Shown here: positions 1 to 7,469 of the stretch, in pieces
How positions within the stretch are numbered: the first letter of the stretch is position 1
Layout of the letters: every line of letters begins with the position of its first letter
From: CAZCQG01 sp964500775
Lineage (GTDB): Bacteria; Campylobacterota; Campylobacteria; Campylobacterales; CAZCQG01
Assembly (NCBI GenBank): GCA_964500775.1
Contig: CAZCQG010000030.1
Span: 1-23,364, forward strand
Reading direction: 5' to 3'
Length of the DNA: 23,364 nt
The notes under the pieces: generated by a model
The model's database searches: none
Told to the model about the DNA's origin: nothing
Seen by the model: the letters and a program-made list of their open reading frames with translations, nothing else
Made by a program: the position numbers and the translations under genes

Positions 1-65
1 ATGCGTTTGATTATGACAGACGGCAAGTGATGCTTATGTTTAGTAGGAGTTTTTAGTAGCTACTT
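1..65 (+). other. Possible 3' end of an upstream gene plus spacer
   Basis: Two plus-strand frames enter from the left edge: one ends with TGA at 28-30, the other with TAG at 54-56. Either could be the last codons of an upstream gene, since a terminator hairpin follows at once. Too little sequence is present to choose the frame or name a product. A 10-base palindrome, AGTAGCTACT, sits at 55-64 just before the terminator stem. Confidence 0.3.
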
Positions 66-99
66 AAACTACCTCACTTGTATCGGGAGGTAGTTTTTT
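66..99 (+). terminator. Rho-independent terminator
   Basis: A perfect 10-bp stem (AAACTACCTC at 66-75 with GAGGTAGTTT at 87-96) encloses an 11-base loop. A run of six T (94-99) begins within the 3' arm. This is the classical intrinsic terminator layout and it separates the upstream gene from the next operon promoter. Confidence 0.75.
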
Positions 100-113
100 A
101 GCAAACCAATTTC

Positions 114-122
114 TGCTATAAT
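114..122 (+). promoter_or_regulatory. Extended -10 promoter of the rsuA/rluB-dnaG-cetA operon
   Basis: The sequence TGCTATAAT is a perfect extended -10 (TGn followed by TATAAT at 117-122). It lies 30 bases before the first TTG start and just after the terminator. Transcription would begin near 129. The next six genes overlap or nearly abut with no other obvious promoter, so this element may serve the whole run to 7442. Confidence 0.6.
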
Positions 123-151
123 CACCCCTTAATACTATCTAAGGGAAACTC

Positions 152-934
152 TTGCGACTCAATAAATATATCTCTCACAATACCGACTACTCTAGGCGCG
201 AAGCGGACAAACTCATCGAAGAGGGACGCATCAAAATTAAAAACTTCGTCGTACGAGATTTTTCGCGTGAGATAGGAGAAGAGGAGAAGGTCTACCTCGA
301 CGGCAAGCCGATAAAACCCAAAGACGAGCACCAATACACCATCATCGTCTACAACAAACAAAAAGGGGAGCTCACCACCAAAAAAGACGATAAAGAGCGC
401 ACGACTATCTACCATACTCTCTCAAGCGCCTACAAACACTACGTCTCCGTCGGACGGTTAGACTTTGCGAGCGAGGGACTTTTGATACTTACCGATGCAC
501 CGAAGATCGCCGATTTTCTCTCCAATAGCGACCTGCCGCGCACCTATAAACTCAAACTAAACGGTCCCGTAACACAACCCATGATCGAAGCGATGGAGAA
601 AGGGATCGTCTTAGAAGATGCCACCAAAGGGGCACACAAGCTCACCGCCATAAAAAGTATGACCATCAAACCGTTTATCAAATACGAAGTGCAAAAAAAC
701 GGCAAGACCTATTCGATTCTCAAAGTGACCATAGGAGAGGGGCAAAATAGGGAACTAAGACGATTTTTCGGCTATTTCGATAGAGACGTACTTGATCTCA
801 AACGAATCTCATTCGGTGAAATAGAGCTGAATAACCTCCCAAGCGGCAAGAGCCGATTTCTCACCAAAAAAGAGTACACCTACGTCCGCTCCCTCATGAA
901 AGCGGCGGCAAAACTAGAGGGTGCGAAGGCTTGA
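152..934 (+). CDS. RsuA/RluB-family rRNA pseudouridine synthase
   Basis: Converts a specific uridine in ribosomal RNA to pseudouridine in the cytoplasm. The 260-residue protein starts with an S4 RNA-binding domain (about residues 1-48: MRLNKYIS, SRREADKLIEEGRI). The catalytic domain follows with the family motif GRLDFASEGLLILTD, whose D104 is the expected catalytic aspartate. The late motif GQNRELRRFF and the ending LKRISFGEIELNNLPSGKSR also fit the RsuA/RluB group. Start is TTG at 152 with AAGGGA at 141-146. The end overlaps dnaG by four bases (TTGA), suggesting translational coupling. Sequence alone does not decide between 16S (RsuA-like) and 23S (RluB-like) as target; the family assignment is secure. 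Confidence 0.93.
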   Translation: MRLNKYISHNTDYSRREADKLIEEGRIKIKNFVVRDFSREIGEEEKVYLDGKPIKPKDEHQYTIIVYNKQKGELTTKKDDKERTTIYHTLSSAYKHYVSVGRLDFASEGLLILTDAPKIADFLSNSDLPRTYKLKLNGPVTQPMIEAMEKGIVLEDATKGAHKLTAIKSMTIKPFIKYEVQKNGKTYSILKVTIGEGQNRELRRFFGYFDRDVLDLKRISFGEIELNNLPSGKSRFLTKKEYTYVRSLMKAAAKLEGAKA

Positions 935-2580
935 TCTCCAAGGCTTCCATCGAAGGGCTACTCACCCAAAGCGACATCGTAGATGTCGTCTCCAACTACA
1001 TCGAGGTAAAAAAAAGCGGCGCGACCTTTAAGGCCATCTGCCCTTTTCACGACGAAAAAACCCCTAGCCTCGTCATCTCGCCCCAAAAACAGATATTCCA
1101 CTGTTTCGGATGCGGCAAAGGGGGCGATGCGATAAAGTTCGTCATGGAGTACGAGCACCTCACTTACCCCGAGGCGATAGAGAAACTCGCCCTGATGCAC
1201 AACTACGCCCTAGAGTACGAATCCAAAGGGAAAAACACCCTAGATACGGGAATCGTAGAGAAGATAAACACCTACTTCAAACAAAACCTCCAAGAAAACA
1301 AGCGTGCCTACGCATATCTCCTAGAGCGCGGTATCCAAGAGAAATTCATCGAAAAATTCGAGCTTGGATTCGCCCCCGATCCCGATAGCTTTATGCGATT
1401 TTTGCGCGGGAGTTTTTTCAATCTCGATGAGTGCGTCAGTCTCGGAATCCTCGGCAAAGACCGCAGCTTCTTTCCTCGATTCATCAACCGCATCACTTTT
1501 CCTATCAAATCAAACACGGGGAAATGTATCGGCTTTGGCGGCAGAACTATAGACAACCACCCCGCCAAATACGTCAACTCGCCGCAAAGTAAAATATTCA
1601 ACAAATCGCGCCTCCTTTACGGACTAGACGTAGCCAAAGAGAATATCTACAAGAAAAAAGAACTCATCGTGTGCGAAGGGTATATGGATGTCATCATGCT
1701 CCACCAAGGCGGGTTTAATAATAGCGTCGCGACACTCGGCACCGCCCTTACGGAGGAGCACGCCCCTATCATAAAAAAATTCGATGCGAAAGTGATTCTC
1801 GCCTACGACGGCGATAATGCGGGTATCGAAGCGGCGTTTCGCGCTTCAAGAATCCTAGCAAAATCGAGTATCGAAGGGGGAGTGGTGATTTTTGGCGGCG
1901 GACTCGATCCCGCCGATATGGTCAATCAAAACAGGATAGCCGAGCTGCAAAACCTCCTTGAAAAGCCAAAAGCTTTTAGTGAATTCGTCATCGATAAGAT
2001 CATCGAAAAATACGACATAGGAATCCCCGAACAAAAAAACAGGGCATTCGAAGAATCTCGAAGTTTTCTCTCGACCCTCTCACCCATCATCGCCCAAGAG
2101 TACAAAGAGTATTTGAGTTCCGTCCTAAAAATCGCCGCTTCGATGATAACGGTAAAAAAATCACAACAAACGAGTAGCGGCAAAAAAATAGCACACAAAG
2201 ACCTTGCCGAAGGAAAAATAGTAAAAACCCTTATCAATAAGCCTACCCTTATCGACAATATCCTAAACTATGATAAAAGTCTCCAATTATTTCGTCATTA
2301 TCGATTCGAGATAGGGGAGCTGCTCCAAAAAGGGGATGCGGCAGATTCGCTTATCGGGATAAAGGTAGACCCAAGTATCGGTGAACTTGAAGAGCACGAA
2401 CTTATCGAGCAATTCAAGATTCTGATGATACGCAGATACGAAGAGGAGATACACCTCACAAAACTCGACAAAACTAAAAGCGGCACGCTCAAGATGCACA
2501 TCATCACAAAATGCCGCGACAAAATCGAGCGATTAAAAAAAGGGGAGATGGAACCGTATGAGAGCTTTAGCTCTATTTAG
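931..2580 (+). CDS. dnaG: DNA primase DnaG
   Basis: Makes the RNA primers used at the replication fork. The 549-residue protein has the CHC2 zinc finger at the N-terminus (C37, H40, C58, C61, within CPFHDEKTPS and FHCFGCGKGGD). A central primase core follows, with a TOPRIM catalytic fold showing VCEGYMDVI (acidic E) and AYDGDNAG (paired aspartates). The C-terminal 150 residues are helical and poorly conserved, as expected of the helicase-interaction domain. Length is a little short of the E. coli protein (581). Start is TTG at 931 inside the stop of the pseudouridine synthase gene; the last 23 bases overlap the next gene. Here dnaG shares an operon with RNA-modification genes rather than with rpsU and rpoD as in E. 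coli. Confidence 0.97.
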   Translation: MISKASIEGLLTQSDIVDVVSNYIEVKKSGATFKAICPFHDEKTPSLVISPQKQIFHCFGCGKGGDAIKFVMEYEHLTYPEAIEKLALMHNYALEYESKGKNTLDTGIVEKINTYFKQNLQENKRAYAYLLERGIQEKFIEKFELGFAPDPDSFMRFLRGSFFNLDECVSLGILGKDRSFFPRFINRITFPIKSNTGKCIGFGGRTIDNHPAKYVNSPQSKIFNKSRLLYGLDVAKENIYKKKELIVCEGYMDVIMLHQGGFNNSVATLGTALTEEHAPIIKKFDAKVILAYDGDNAGIEAAFRASRILAKSSIEGGVVIFGGGLDPADMVNQNRIAELQNLLEKPKAFSEFVIDKIIEKYDIGIPEQKNRAFEESRSFLSTLSPIIAQEYKEYLSSVLKIAASMITVKKSQQTSSGKKIAHKDLAEGKIVKTLINKPTLIDNILNYDKSLQLFRHYRFEIGELLQKGDAADSLIGIKVDPSIGELEEHELIEQFKILMIRRYEEEIHLTKLDKTKSGTLKMHIITKCRDKIERLKKGEMEPYESFSSI

Positions 2581-3532
2581 CGGCGGGCTTGATAGCCTGC
2601 TAGCGATACAAACGATCAAAAATCAAGGGATCGACGTCATCGCCTTGCATTTTGACATAGGCTTTGAAAAAGAAGAAAAAAAAGAGCGTCTGAAAAAACT
2701 TTGCGACGATATTGCCGTCCCGCTAGAGATCGTAGATATAAAAGAGCAATTTTTCAAAGAGGTGCTATTCTCGCCGCGATACGGTTACGGAAAACATTTC
2801 AATCCTTGCATTGACTGCCACGGCAATATGTTTGCTCAAGCCGCAAAACTGATGAAAAAATATGATGCCGCATTTTTGATAAGCGGCGAGGTAGTGGGTC
2901 AAAGACCGATGAGCCAAAGGAGAGAGGCACTCCACCAAGTCGAAAAAGTCGCTGCGCTCGATGGACTTATCCTCCGTCCATTAAGCGCAAAACTCTTAAG
3001 AGAGACGATACCCGAAACCAAAGGATGGGTGGATAGAGAGAAGCTACACGACATCTCCGGCAGAGCACGCAAGATCCAGTTTCAACTCGCCGAAGATTTC
3101 GGAATCAAAGACTTTGAAACGCCTGCGGGCGGTTGTATGCTGACCGAAGATTCGGTGAGTTTTAAGATACGCGATTTTTCGCGAGACGGGAATCTCCAAG
3201 TCGGCGAGATTCCCTTTGTTAGCACGGGGAGGTATTTTATCCTTCCCGAAGGCGCACGCTTCGTACTCTCTAGAAACCAAGAAGAAAACGACAAGGTTCG
3301 TGCGATACGAAGCGATCGCATACGTATCGTGGAGTATGATTTTTTACTCGGTCCTACGGGCGCTATCACCGTAGGTGCTACGAAAGAAGATATAAAGCTC
3401 GCTTTGGCGATACTTTTGACCTACTCAAAACACGAAGAGAGAGAGTATGAGTTTCTTTTTGAGGGTGAACGCTATTTGCTTCATCCGCTAAAGAACAGGG
3501 ACGAAGCCCAAAAATACATCATAAAGTTTTAA
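2558..3532 (+). CDS. PP-loop ATPase, MnmA/ThiI-like predicted tRNA thiolation protein
   Basis: The 324-residue protein begins with an adenylating PP-loop (FSGGLDS, residues 7-13). It has a CxxC pair (NPCIDC, C84 and C87), the motif SGEVVGQRPMSQ (109-120), and a third conserved cysteine in GGCML (C193). This cysteine set resembles the catalytic cysteines of MnmA-type 2-thiouridylases. About the last 100 residues (from DFLLGPTGAI) look like the NFACT-R/DUF814-type RNA-binding domain known to be fused to such PP-loop proteins. The likely role is tRNA sulfur modification, but the substrate is unknown and this is not the standard MnmA. The gene overlaps dnaG by 23 bases; a GGGGAG lies upstream of the ATG at somewhat long spacing. 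Confident on the family, not on the reaction. Confidence 0.8.
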   Translation: MRALALFSGGLDSLLAIQTIKNQGIDVIALHFDIGFEKEEKKERLKKLCDDIAVPLEIVDIKEQFFKEVLFSPRYGYGKHFNPCIDCHGNMFAQAAKLMKKYDAAFLISGEVVGQRPMSQRREALHQVEKVAALDGLILRPLSAKLLRETIPETKGWVDREKLHDISGRARKIQFQLAEDFGIKDFETPAGGCMLTEDSVSFKIRDFSRDGNLQVGEIPFVSTGRYFILPEGARFVLSRNQEENDKVRAIRSDRIRIVEYDFLLGPTGAITVGATKEDIKLALAILLTYSKHEEREYEFLFEGERYLLHPLKNRDEAQKYIIKF

Positions 3533-3535
3533 CAC

Positions 3536-5233
3536 ATGAAATCAAGAGAGTTTCTCAACGTAAAAATTCTATACGCCGAAGATGAAGACGACATTAGAAC
3601 CCTTCTTGCTTCGCTGCTCTCCAATTACGTTGCCGAAATACGAGCCGTCTCAAACGGGCAAGAGGCGATTACTCTTTTAGAACAAGAGCATTTTGATATG
3701 GTTATCACCGATATTAATATGCCTCTAGTTAACGGGCTGGAACTTTGCGAGATGGCAAAGAATATGTTTCCAAATCTCCCTTTCATAGTCACTACCGCCT
3801 ACTCGGAAACAGATATGCTTTTAAAGGCGATAGACCTCGGCGTCAATCAATACGTCCTCAAGCCGGTAAAAAAAGATAGGCTTTTGAATGCCATTAGCAA
3901 ATGCCTCATCGAAGTGGAGAACGTCCGCTTAAAAAAAGAGCTTCAAGAGGCAAACGAAAAAGAGATGGAGTTATTAAAATATAGAGAGCGCTACCACACG
4001 TTTCAACAAGAAAACGCCTTTAAAAAACAGATAAAAATCACAAAAGACGAGCTCTCCTACCTCTATGAGAATAATTATATTTTCGCCTCTTACTACAAGC
4101 CGCTAGACATCCTAAGCGGCGATAGCTACGGCTCTATAAATCTCGGTGAAGGGCGGTATCTTTTCTACCTCGTAGATGCGATGGGAAAAGGGCTTTCGGC
4201 TTCGGTTACTGCGATACAGTCGATTTCGTTTATCAACAACGCTTTTGAGCTCTCTTTTATAAAAGATGATTTTGATTTAGGCAGAGCGGTAGAAAATTTC
4301 TCATCGTATATAAAAAAACAACTCTTAGATGATGAGATTCTCTCTGCCCTTTTTATACTCCTTGATACAAACAAACAAGAGATAGAGTACTCCTCTTTCG
4401 GTATGCCCCCTATGCTTTTTCAAGATATTGACAAAGAGCCCGAGTATCTAGAGTGCAACAATCCGCCGATGTACCCTTTTTATTCCACGCTCAATACCTC
4501 CAAAGTGCAATTCAAGCAACTCCAAAAACTCCTAATTTATAGTGACGGCTTGGTGGAGAATATCACCAATGATCAAAGACTATACGGGGCGTACATAAAA
4601 AAAGATTTCGAGCAATCGTGCTCAAAAAATAAATTTCTCTCCGCGATAGAAAAAAGGATAAGCTCATTTGACGACGATACGACCTTTTTTTATATCAATA
4701 GAATCGAGCACGACCAAGCAAGCAAAAAGGTTCTGACTTCCAATACCGATTTGTACGAACTCGCCGCGGCAGTAGCAGAGCTAGAAGAGGTACTCACGGA
4801 AAAGATAAAAGACCCCTCATCAAGAAATAAACTGTTCGCAGCAGTCAATGAAGTAGCGATGAATGCCTTAGAACACGGGAATGTCGGAATCTCATACGAC
4901 GAAAAACAGATGATGATTCGCAATGGGGAGTTTGATAATTTTATCGCTACGGAATGTTCCAAAAAAGAGATTTATGAAAAGAAGATAACGATCACCCTCA
5001 TAGAGACGGAGTACGGCTCTTGCAACAACATCGCGATTTTTTTTGCAGACGAAGGAGAAGGATTTTCAACACCCAAAATCTTAAAAAGCATAGAGATACA
5101 CAGAGAAACCCTCTTTTGCGGACGCGGCATCAAGCTAGCAAACCAAATGAGCGACGGAGTTTTTTACAACAAAAAAGGCAATGCCGCCTTAATACTTTTT
5201 ACCTACCCTAAAGGAGATACGGATGAATCTTGA
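3536..5233 (+). CDS. Response regulator fused to PP2C phosphatase and serine-kinase-like ATPase (HsbR architecture)
   Basis: A 565-residue partner-switching regulator. Residues about 8-125 are a receiver domain with acidic pocket E15-E17, phosphoacceptor D59 (TDINMP) and K109. A coiled-coil linker (about 126-170) leads to a SpoIIE-type PP2C phosphatase (about 175-388) with SGDS, DAMGKG (D214), YSDGLVE (D337) and DDDTTFFYI, so the metal ligands look intact. Residues about 400-560 form a HATPase of the RsbW/SpoIIAB kind, with ENV-type N-box EVAMNALEHGN (N443), DEGEGF and GRGIKLANQ. The domain order matches Pseudomonas aeruginosa HsbR and Shewanella CrsR, which phosphorylate and dephosphorylate a STAS partner. 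The next gene encodes such a partner and overlaps by 11 bases. No classical Shine-Dalgarno is visible before ATG 3536, three bases after the previous stop. Confidence 0.9.
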   Translation: MKSREFLNVKILYAEDEDDIRTLLASLLSNYVAEIRAVSNGQEAITLLEQEHFDMVITDINMPLVNGLELCEMAKNMFPNLPFIVTTAYSETDMLLKAIDLGVNQYVLKPVKKDRLLNAISKCLIEVENVRLKKELQEANEKEMELLKYRERYHTFQQENAFKKQIKITKDELSYLYENNYIFASYYKPLDILSGDSYGSINLGEGRYLFYLVDAMGKGLSASVTAIQSISFINNAFELSFIKDDFDLGRAVENFSSYIKKQLLDDEILSALFILLDTNKQEIEYSSFGMPPMLFQDIDKEPEYLECNNPPMYPFYSTLNTSKVQFKQLQKLLIYSDGLVENITNDQRLYGAYIKKDFEQSCSKNKFLSAIEKRISSFDDDTTFFYINRIEHDQASKKVLTSNTDLYELAAAVAELEEVLTEKIKDPSSRNKLFAAVNEVAMNALEHGNVGISYDEKQMMIRNGEFDNFIATECSKKEIYEKKITITLIETEYGSCNNIAIFFADEGEGFSTPKILKSIEIHRETLFCGRGIKLANQMSDGVFYNKKGNAALILFTYPKGDTDES

Positions 5234-5534
5234 GACCAAAAGTACCGATAAAGAGTTAGTGCTCGCCATAAGCGGGGCAATAAGCACGCTCAATGAAGCT
5301 ATGAGCATTAAAGACGCTATGAAAAAACTCATATCGTCCCACCCGGGAAAAGAGCTTCGCGTAAATATTTACGATGCTATCGTATTGCCTAGCTCCGTCA
5401 TCGGGACGATGCTAGAGATTTCTGAAATCAACAAGACAAAGCTTACTATCCACATCGCTAAAGACGAGCTGATAGATGGTGTCAAAAAGTTGAAGCTAGA
5501 TGAAGTTCTAAAAATACACAAATTGCAAAACTAG
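5223..5534 (+). CDS. STAS-domain protein, HsbA/anti-sigma antagonist-like
   Basis: A 103-residue single-domain protein with the alternating strand-helix pattern of STAS antagonists such as SpoIIAA, RsbV and HsbA. Its central segment IVLPSSVIGTML aligns with the canonical phospho-acceptor loop (usually D-S-S/T-G-L-G). The serines are kept (S57, S58), but the usual preceding Asp is Pro and the following Gly is Val. S57 falls at the position normally phosphorylated by an RsbW-type kinase. The ATG lies inside the end of the fused phosphatase/kinase gene (11-base overlap, GGAG upstream), so the two are probably made together and act as a pair. The downstream target is not visible; alternatives include a motility, diguanylate cyclase or FlgM-like partner. 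Confidence 0.72.
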   Translation: MNLETKSTDKELVLAISGAISTLNEAMSIKDAMKKLISSHPGKELRVNIYDAIVLPSSVIGTMLEISEINKTKLTIHIAKDELIDGVKKLKLDEVLKIHKLQN

Positions 5535-5542
5535 GAGCGAGC

Positions 5543-6046
5543 GTGACAAGACCTACACCTACGAACAAGGAAAAAACATTCGGCAAAGATGAGATAGTCG
5601 TCTCAAAAACCGATCTCAAAGGAAACATCACTTACGGTAACGAGCTATTTATAAAACTCTCGGGCTATAGCGAAGAAGAGCTACTGGGAGCACCGCACAA
5701 CCTCATCCGACACCCCGATATGCCCGCCGTCGTTTTTAAAGCACTTTGGGACACGATACAAGCAGGGAGCGAGATATTCGCATACGTCATCAATCTCGCA
5801 AAAGACGGCAGCTTTTATTGGGTATTTGCCAACGTCACCCCTTCTTTTGATAACAGCGGCAAGATCATCGGTTATCACTCTGTTAGACGCAGCCCCGATC
5901 CAAAAAAGGTCGCTATCGTCAAAGGGTTATATGCACAACTCTTAAGTGCCGAAAAAAGCGGCGGTATGGAGGCATCCTTGGCGATACTTACAAAACTTTT
6001 AGAAGAAAAAGGGACGACGTATGAAAAATTCATCCTATCTCTCTAA
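5543..6046 (+). CDS. cetB: CetB/Aer-type PAS sensor of energy taxis
   Basis: A soluble 167-residue protein made of one PAS domain (about 15-125) closely matching the FAD-binding PAS of E. coli Aer. Shared features include TDLKGNITYGNELF (N33), SGYSEEELLGAPHN, RHPDMP (56-61), W69 where Aer has a flavin-contacting Trp, and DGSFYWVFANV. There is no membrane segment or signalling domain, as in Campylobacter jejuni CetB, which senses redox/energy state and passes it to membrane-bound CetA. The last 40 residues are helical. The start is GTG at 5543 with AGGAG at 5533-5537. The end overlaps the cetA-like gene by 26 bases, strongly supporting the CetB-CetA pairing. FAD binding is inferred from the motifs. 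Confidence 0.88.
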   Translation: MTRPTPTNKEKTFGKDEIVVSKTDLKGNITYGNELFIKLSGYSEEELLGAPHNLIRHPDMPAVVFKALWDTIQAGSEIFAYVINLAKDGSFYWVFANVTPSFDNSGKIIGYHSVRRSPDPKKVAIVKGLYAQLLSAEKSGGMEASLAILTKLLEEKGTTYEKFILSL

Positions 6047-7442
6047 TCTCAAAATACTACTCTACGTAGCCGCTTTCGGTTCGCTATTGATACTTCTCTC
6101 CGTACTTGCGGGAAGCAAGATTTTAGGAATCATCCTTTCGCTTGCGGGAATCTTGCTCGCTATGGGTGCGATGTTTACCATCACCTCTCTTCAAAGGGAG
6201 CTAGAACATCTAAGCGAAGTTTCCCATAAACTCTCTCAAGGGGAATTTGAAAACAGAATCATCCATATAAAAGACGGCGGCTTTGTAGGAAAGGCGTGTT
6301 GGGAGATAAACAATCTCGCCGATCAACTCGAAGCTTTTATGCGCGAGATAAAAACTACGGTCTCGTATGCAAATAACGATAAGTTTTTCAGAAAAGCACT
6401 CTCCGAAGGGCTCAAAGGTGGGTTTGCTATAAATATCGAATCGATAAATAATGTCGTCAAAGAGATGGAAAAAAACGCGCAGCTCAACAAACAAAACTCG
6501 CTTGTAAGTTCGATTTCTAAACTTAGCTCTAGCTCTTTAGAAAAGAATCTCGGCACGATGCAAAGCGATCTCGCATCCAATGTCAATATGATAGAGAGTA
6601 ACTCCAAGGATATAAAAGAGATCACCCTAAACTCTTCCGAAGGGGTAAAAAACATCAACGTCATCTATAAAGACTTAGAACAACTCGCCGTCTCGGTGGA
6701 CGGGATGGATAGTTCGATAAACGGATTTGCGACGAGAATCCGCGATGTGGGCTCGGTCATCAACCTCATAAAAGACATCGCCGAGCAAACCAATCTCCTC
6801 GCTTTAAACGCAGCAATAGAAGCGGCGCGTGCGGGTGAGCATGGGAGAGGTTTTGCCGTAGTCGCCGAAGAGGTACGAAAACTCGCCGAAAATACACAAA
6901 AAGCGACATCCGACATCACCGCCTCCATCTCGACTATCAATGATGAAATAACGGTTATCGCCAAAGACTCCAAAGAGGTCAAAAAAGTCGCCAAAGAGAC
7001 GAACGACAAAGTAATAGCCTTTAGATCGGTCTTTGAGGGGATAAACGAAAAGACGCAGCAAATCCAAAGAGACACGGGGTATATTCAAAATCAAACTACC
7101 CTCGCCCTCTCAAAAATAGAGCATATCATCTATAAATACGTCACCTATAGTGCCGTGATGCAAGGACGGGTAGCAAAAGAGGTGTGTGGCATAGAAAACT
7201 GTGAATTCACGGGATGGATTAAGACACAAACGCTTGATGCGAGTTTGATGGGTGCTTTGAAAGAATCTCACGAACTCCTCCATGATAATATCTGCAAAGC
7301 GCTAGACATCGTCAAAACAGAGGATTTCCTAGATAAAATCGATCAGGTATATGAAGAGTATTTGGAGATAGAGATCGCTTGCGACAAGATGTTTGAGGCG
7401 ATGGATAAAACATCCCTTGCCTTAGGCGGAGAAAATCGGTAG
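6021..7442 (+). CDS. cetA: CetA-like chemoreceptor with C-terminal CZB zinc-binding domain
   Basis: A 473-residue methyl-accepting chemotaxis protein. Two membrane segments lie almost back to back (about 12-30 and 34-55) and leave no periplasmic sensor, as in Aer and CetA. A HAMP-like segment (about 56-108) follows, then a coiled-coil signalling domain with the standard tip IAEQTNLLALNAAIEAARAG (253-272) and GRGFAVVAEEVRKLAE. The unusual part is the C-terminus (about 360-432). It matches a CZB domain, with KIEHIIYK (H368), ENCEFTGW (C394) and ESHELLH (H417, H421) in the right order for zinc. Input should come from the neighbouring CetB. Start is ATG 6021 within cetB, with AAAAAGGGA upstream. 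The stop lies in a hairpin shared with the convergent receptor gene. Confidence 0.88.
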   Translation: MKNSSYLSNLKILLYVAAFGSLLILLSVLAGSKILGIILSLAGILLAMGAMFTITSLQRELEHLSEVSHKLSQGEFENRIIHIKDGGFVGKACWEINNLADQLEAFMREIKTTVSYANNDKFFRKALSEGLKGGFAINIESINNVVKEMEKNAQLNKQNSLVSSISKLSSSSLEKNLGTMQSDLASNVNMIESNSKDIKEITLNSSEGVKNINVIYKDLEQLAVSVDGMDSSINGFATRIRDVGSVINLIKDIAEQTNLLALNAAIEAARAGEHGRGFAVVAEEVRKLAENTQKATSDITASISTINDEITVIAKDSKEVKKVAKETNDKVIAFRSVFEGINEKTQQIQRDTGYIQNQTTLALSKIEHIIYKYVTYSAVMQGRVAKEVCGIENCEFTGWIKTQTLDASLMGALKESHELLHDNICKALDIVKTEDFLDKIDQVYEEYLEIEIACDKMFEAMDKTSLALGGENR

Positions 7443-7469
7443 TTTACGAAGATTAAAACTTCGTAAACT
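7441..7469. terminator. Hairpin between convergent chemoreceptor genes
   Basis: A perfect 11-bp stem (AGTTTACGAAG at 7441-7451 with CTTCGTAAACT at 7459-7469) has a 7-base A/T loop. It contains the last two bases of the cetA stop and the complete stop plus last codons of the opposing receptor gene. Neither strand has a long T run after the stem, so it may be a weak bidirectional terminator or a barrier to 3' exonucleases. Confidence 0.5.
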
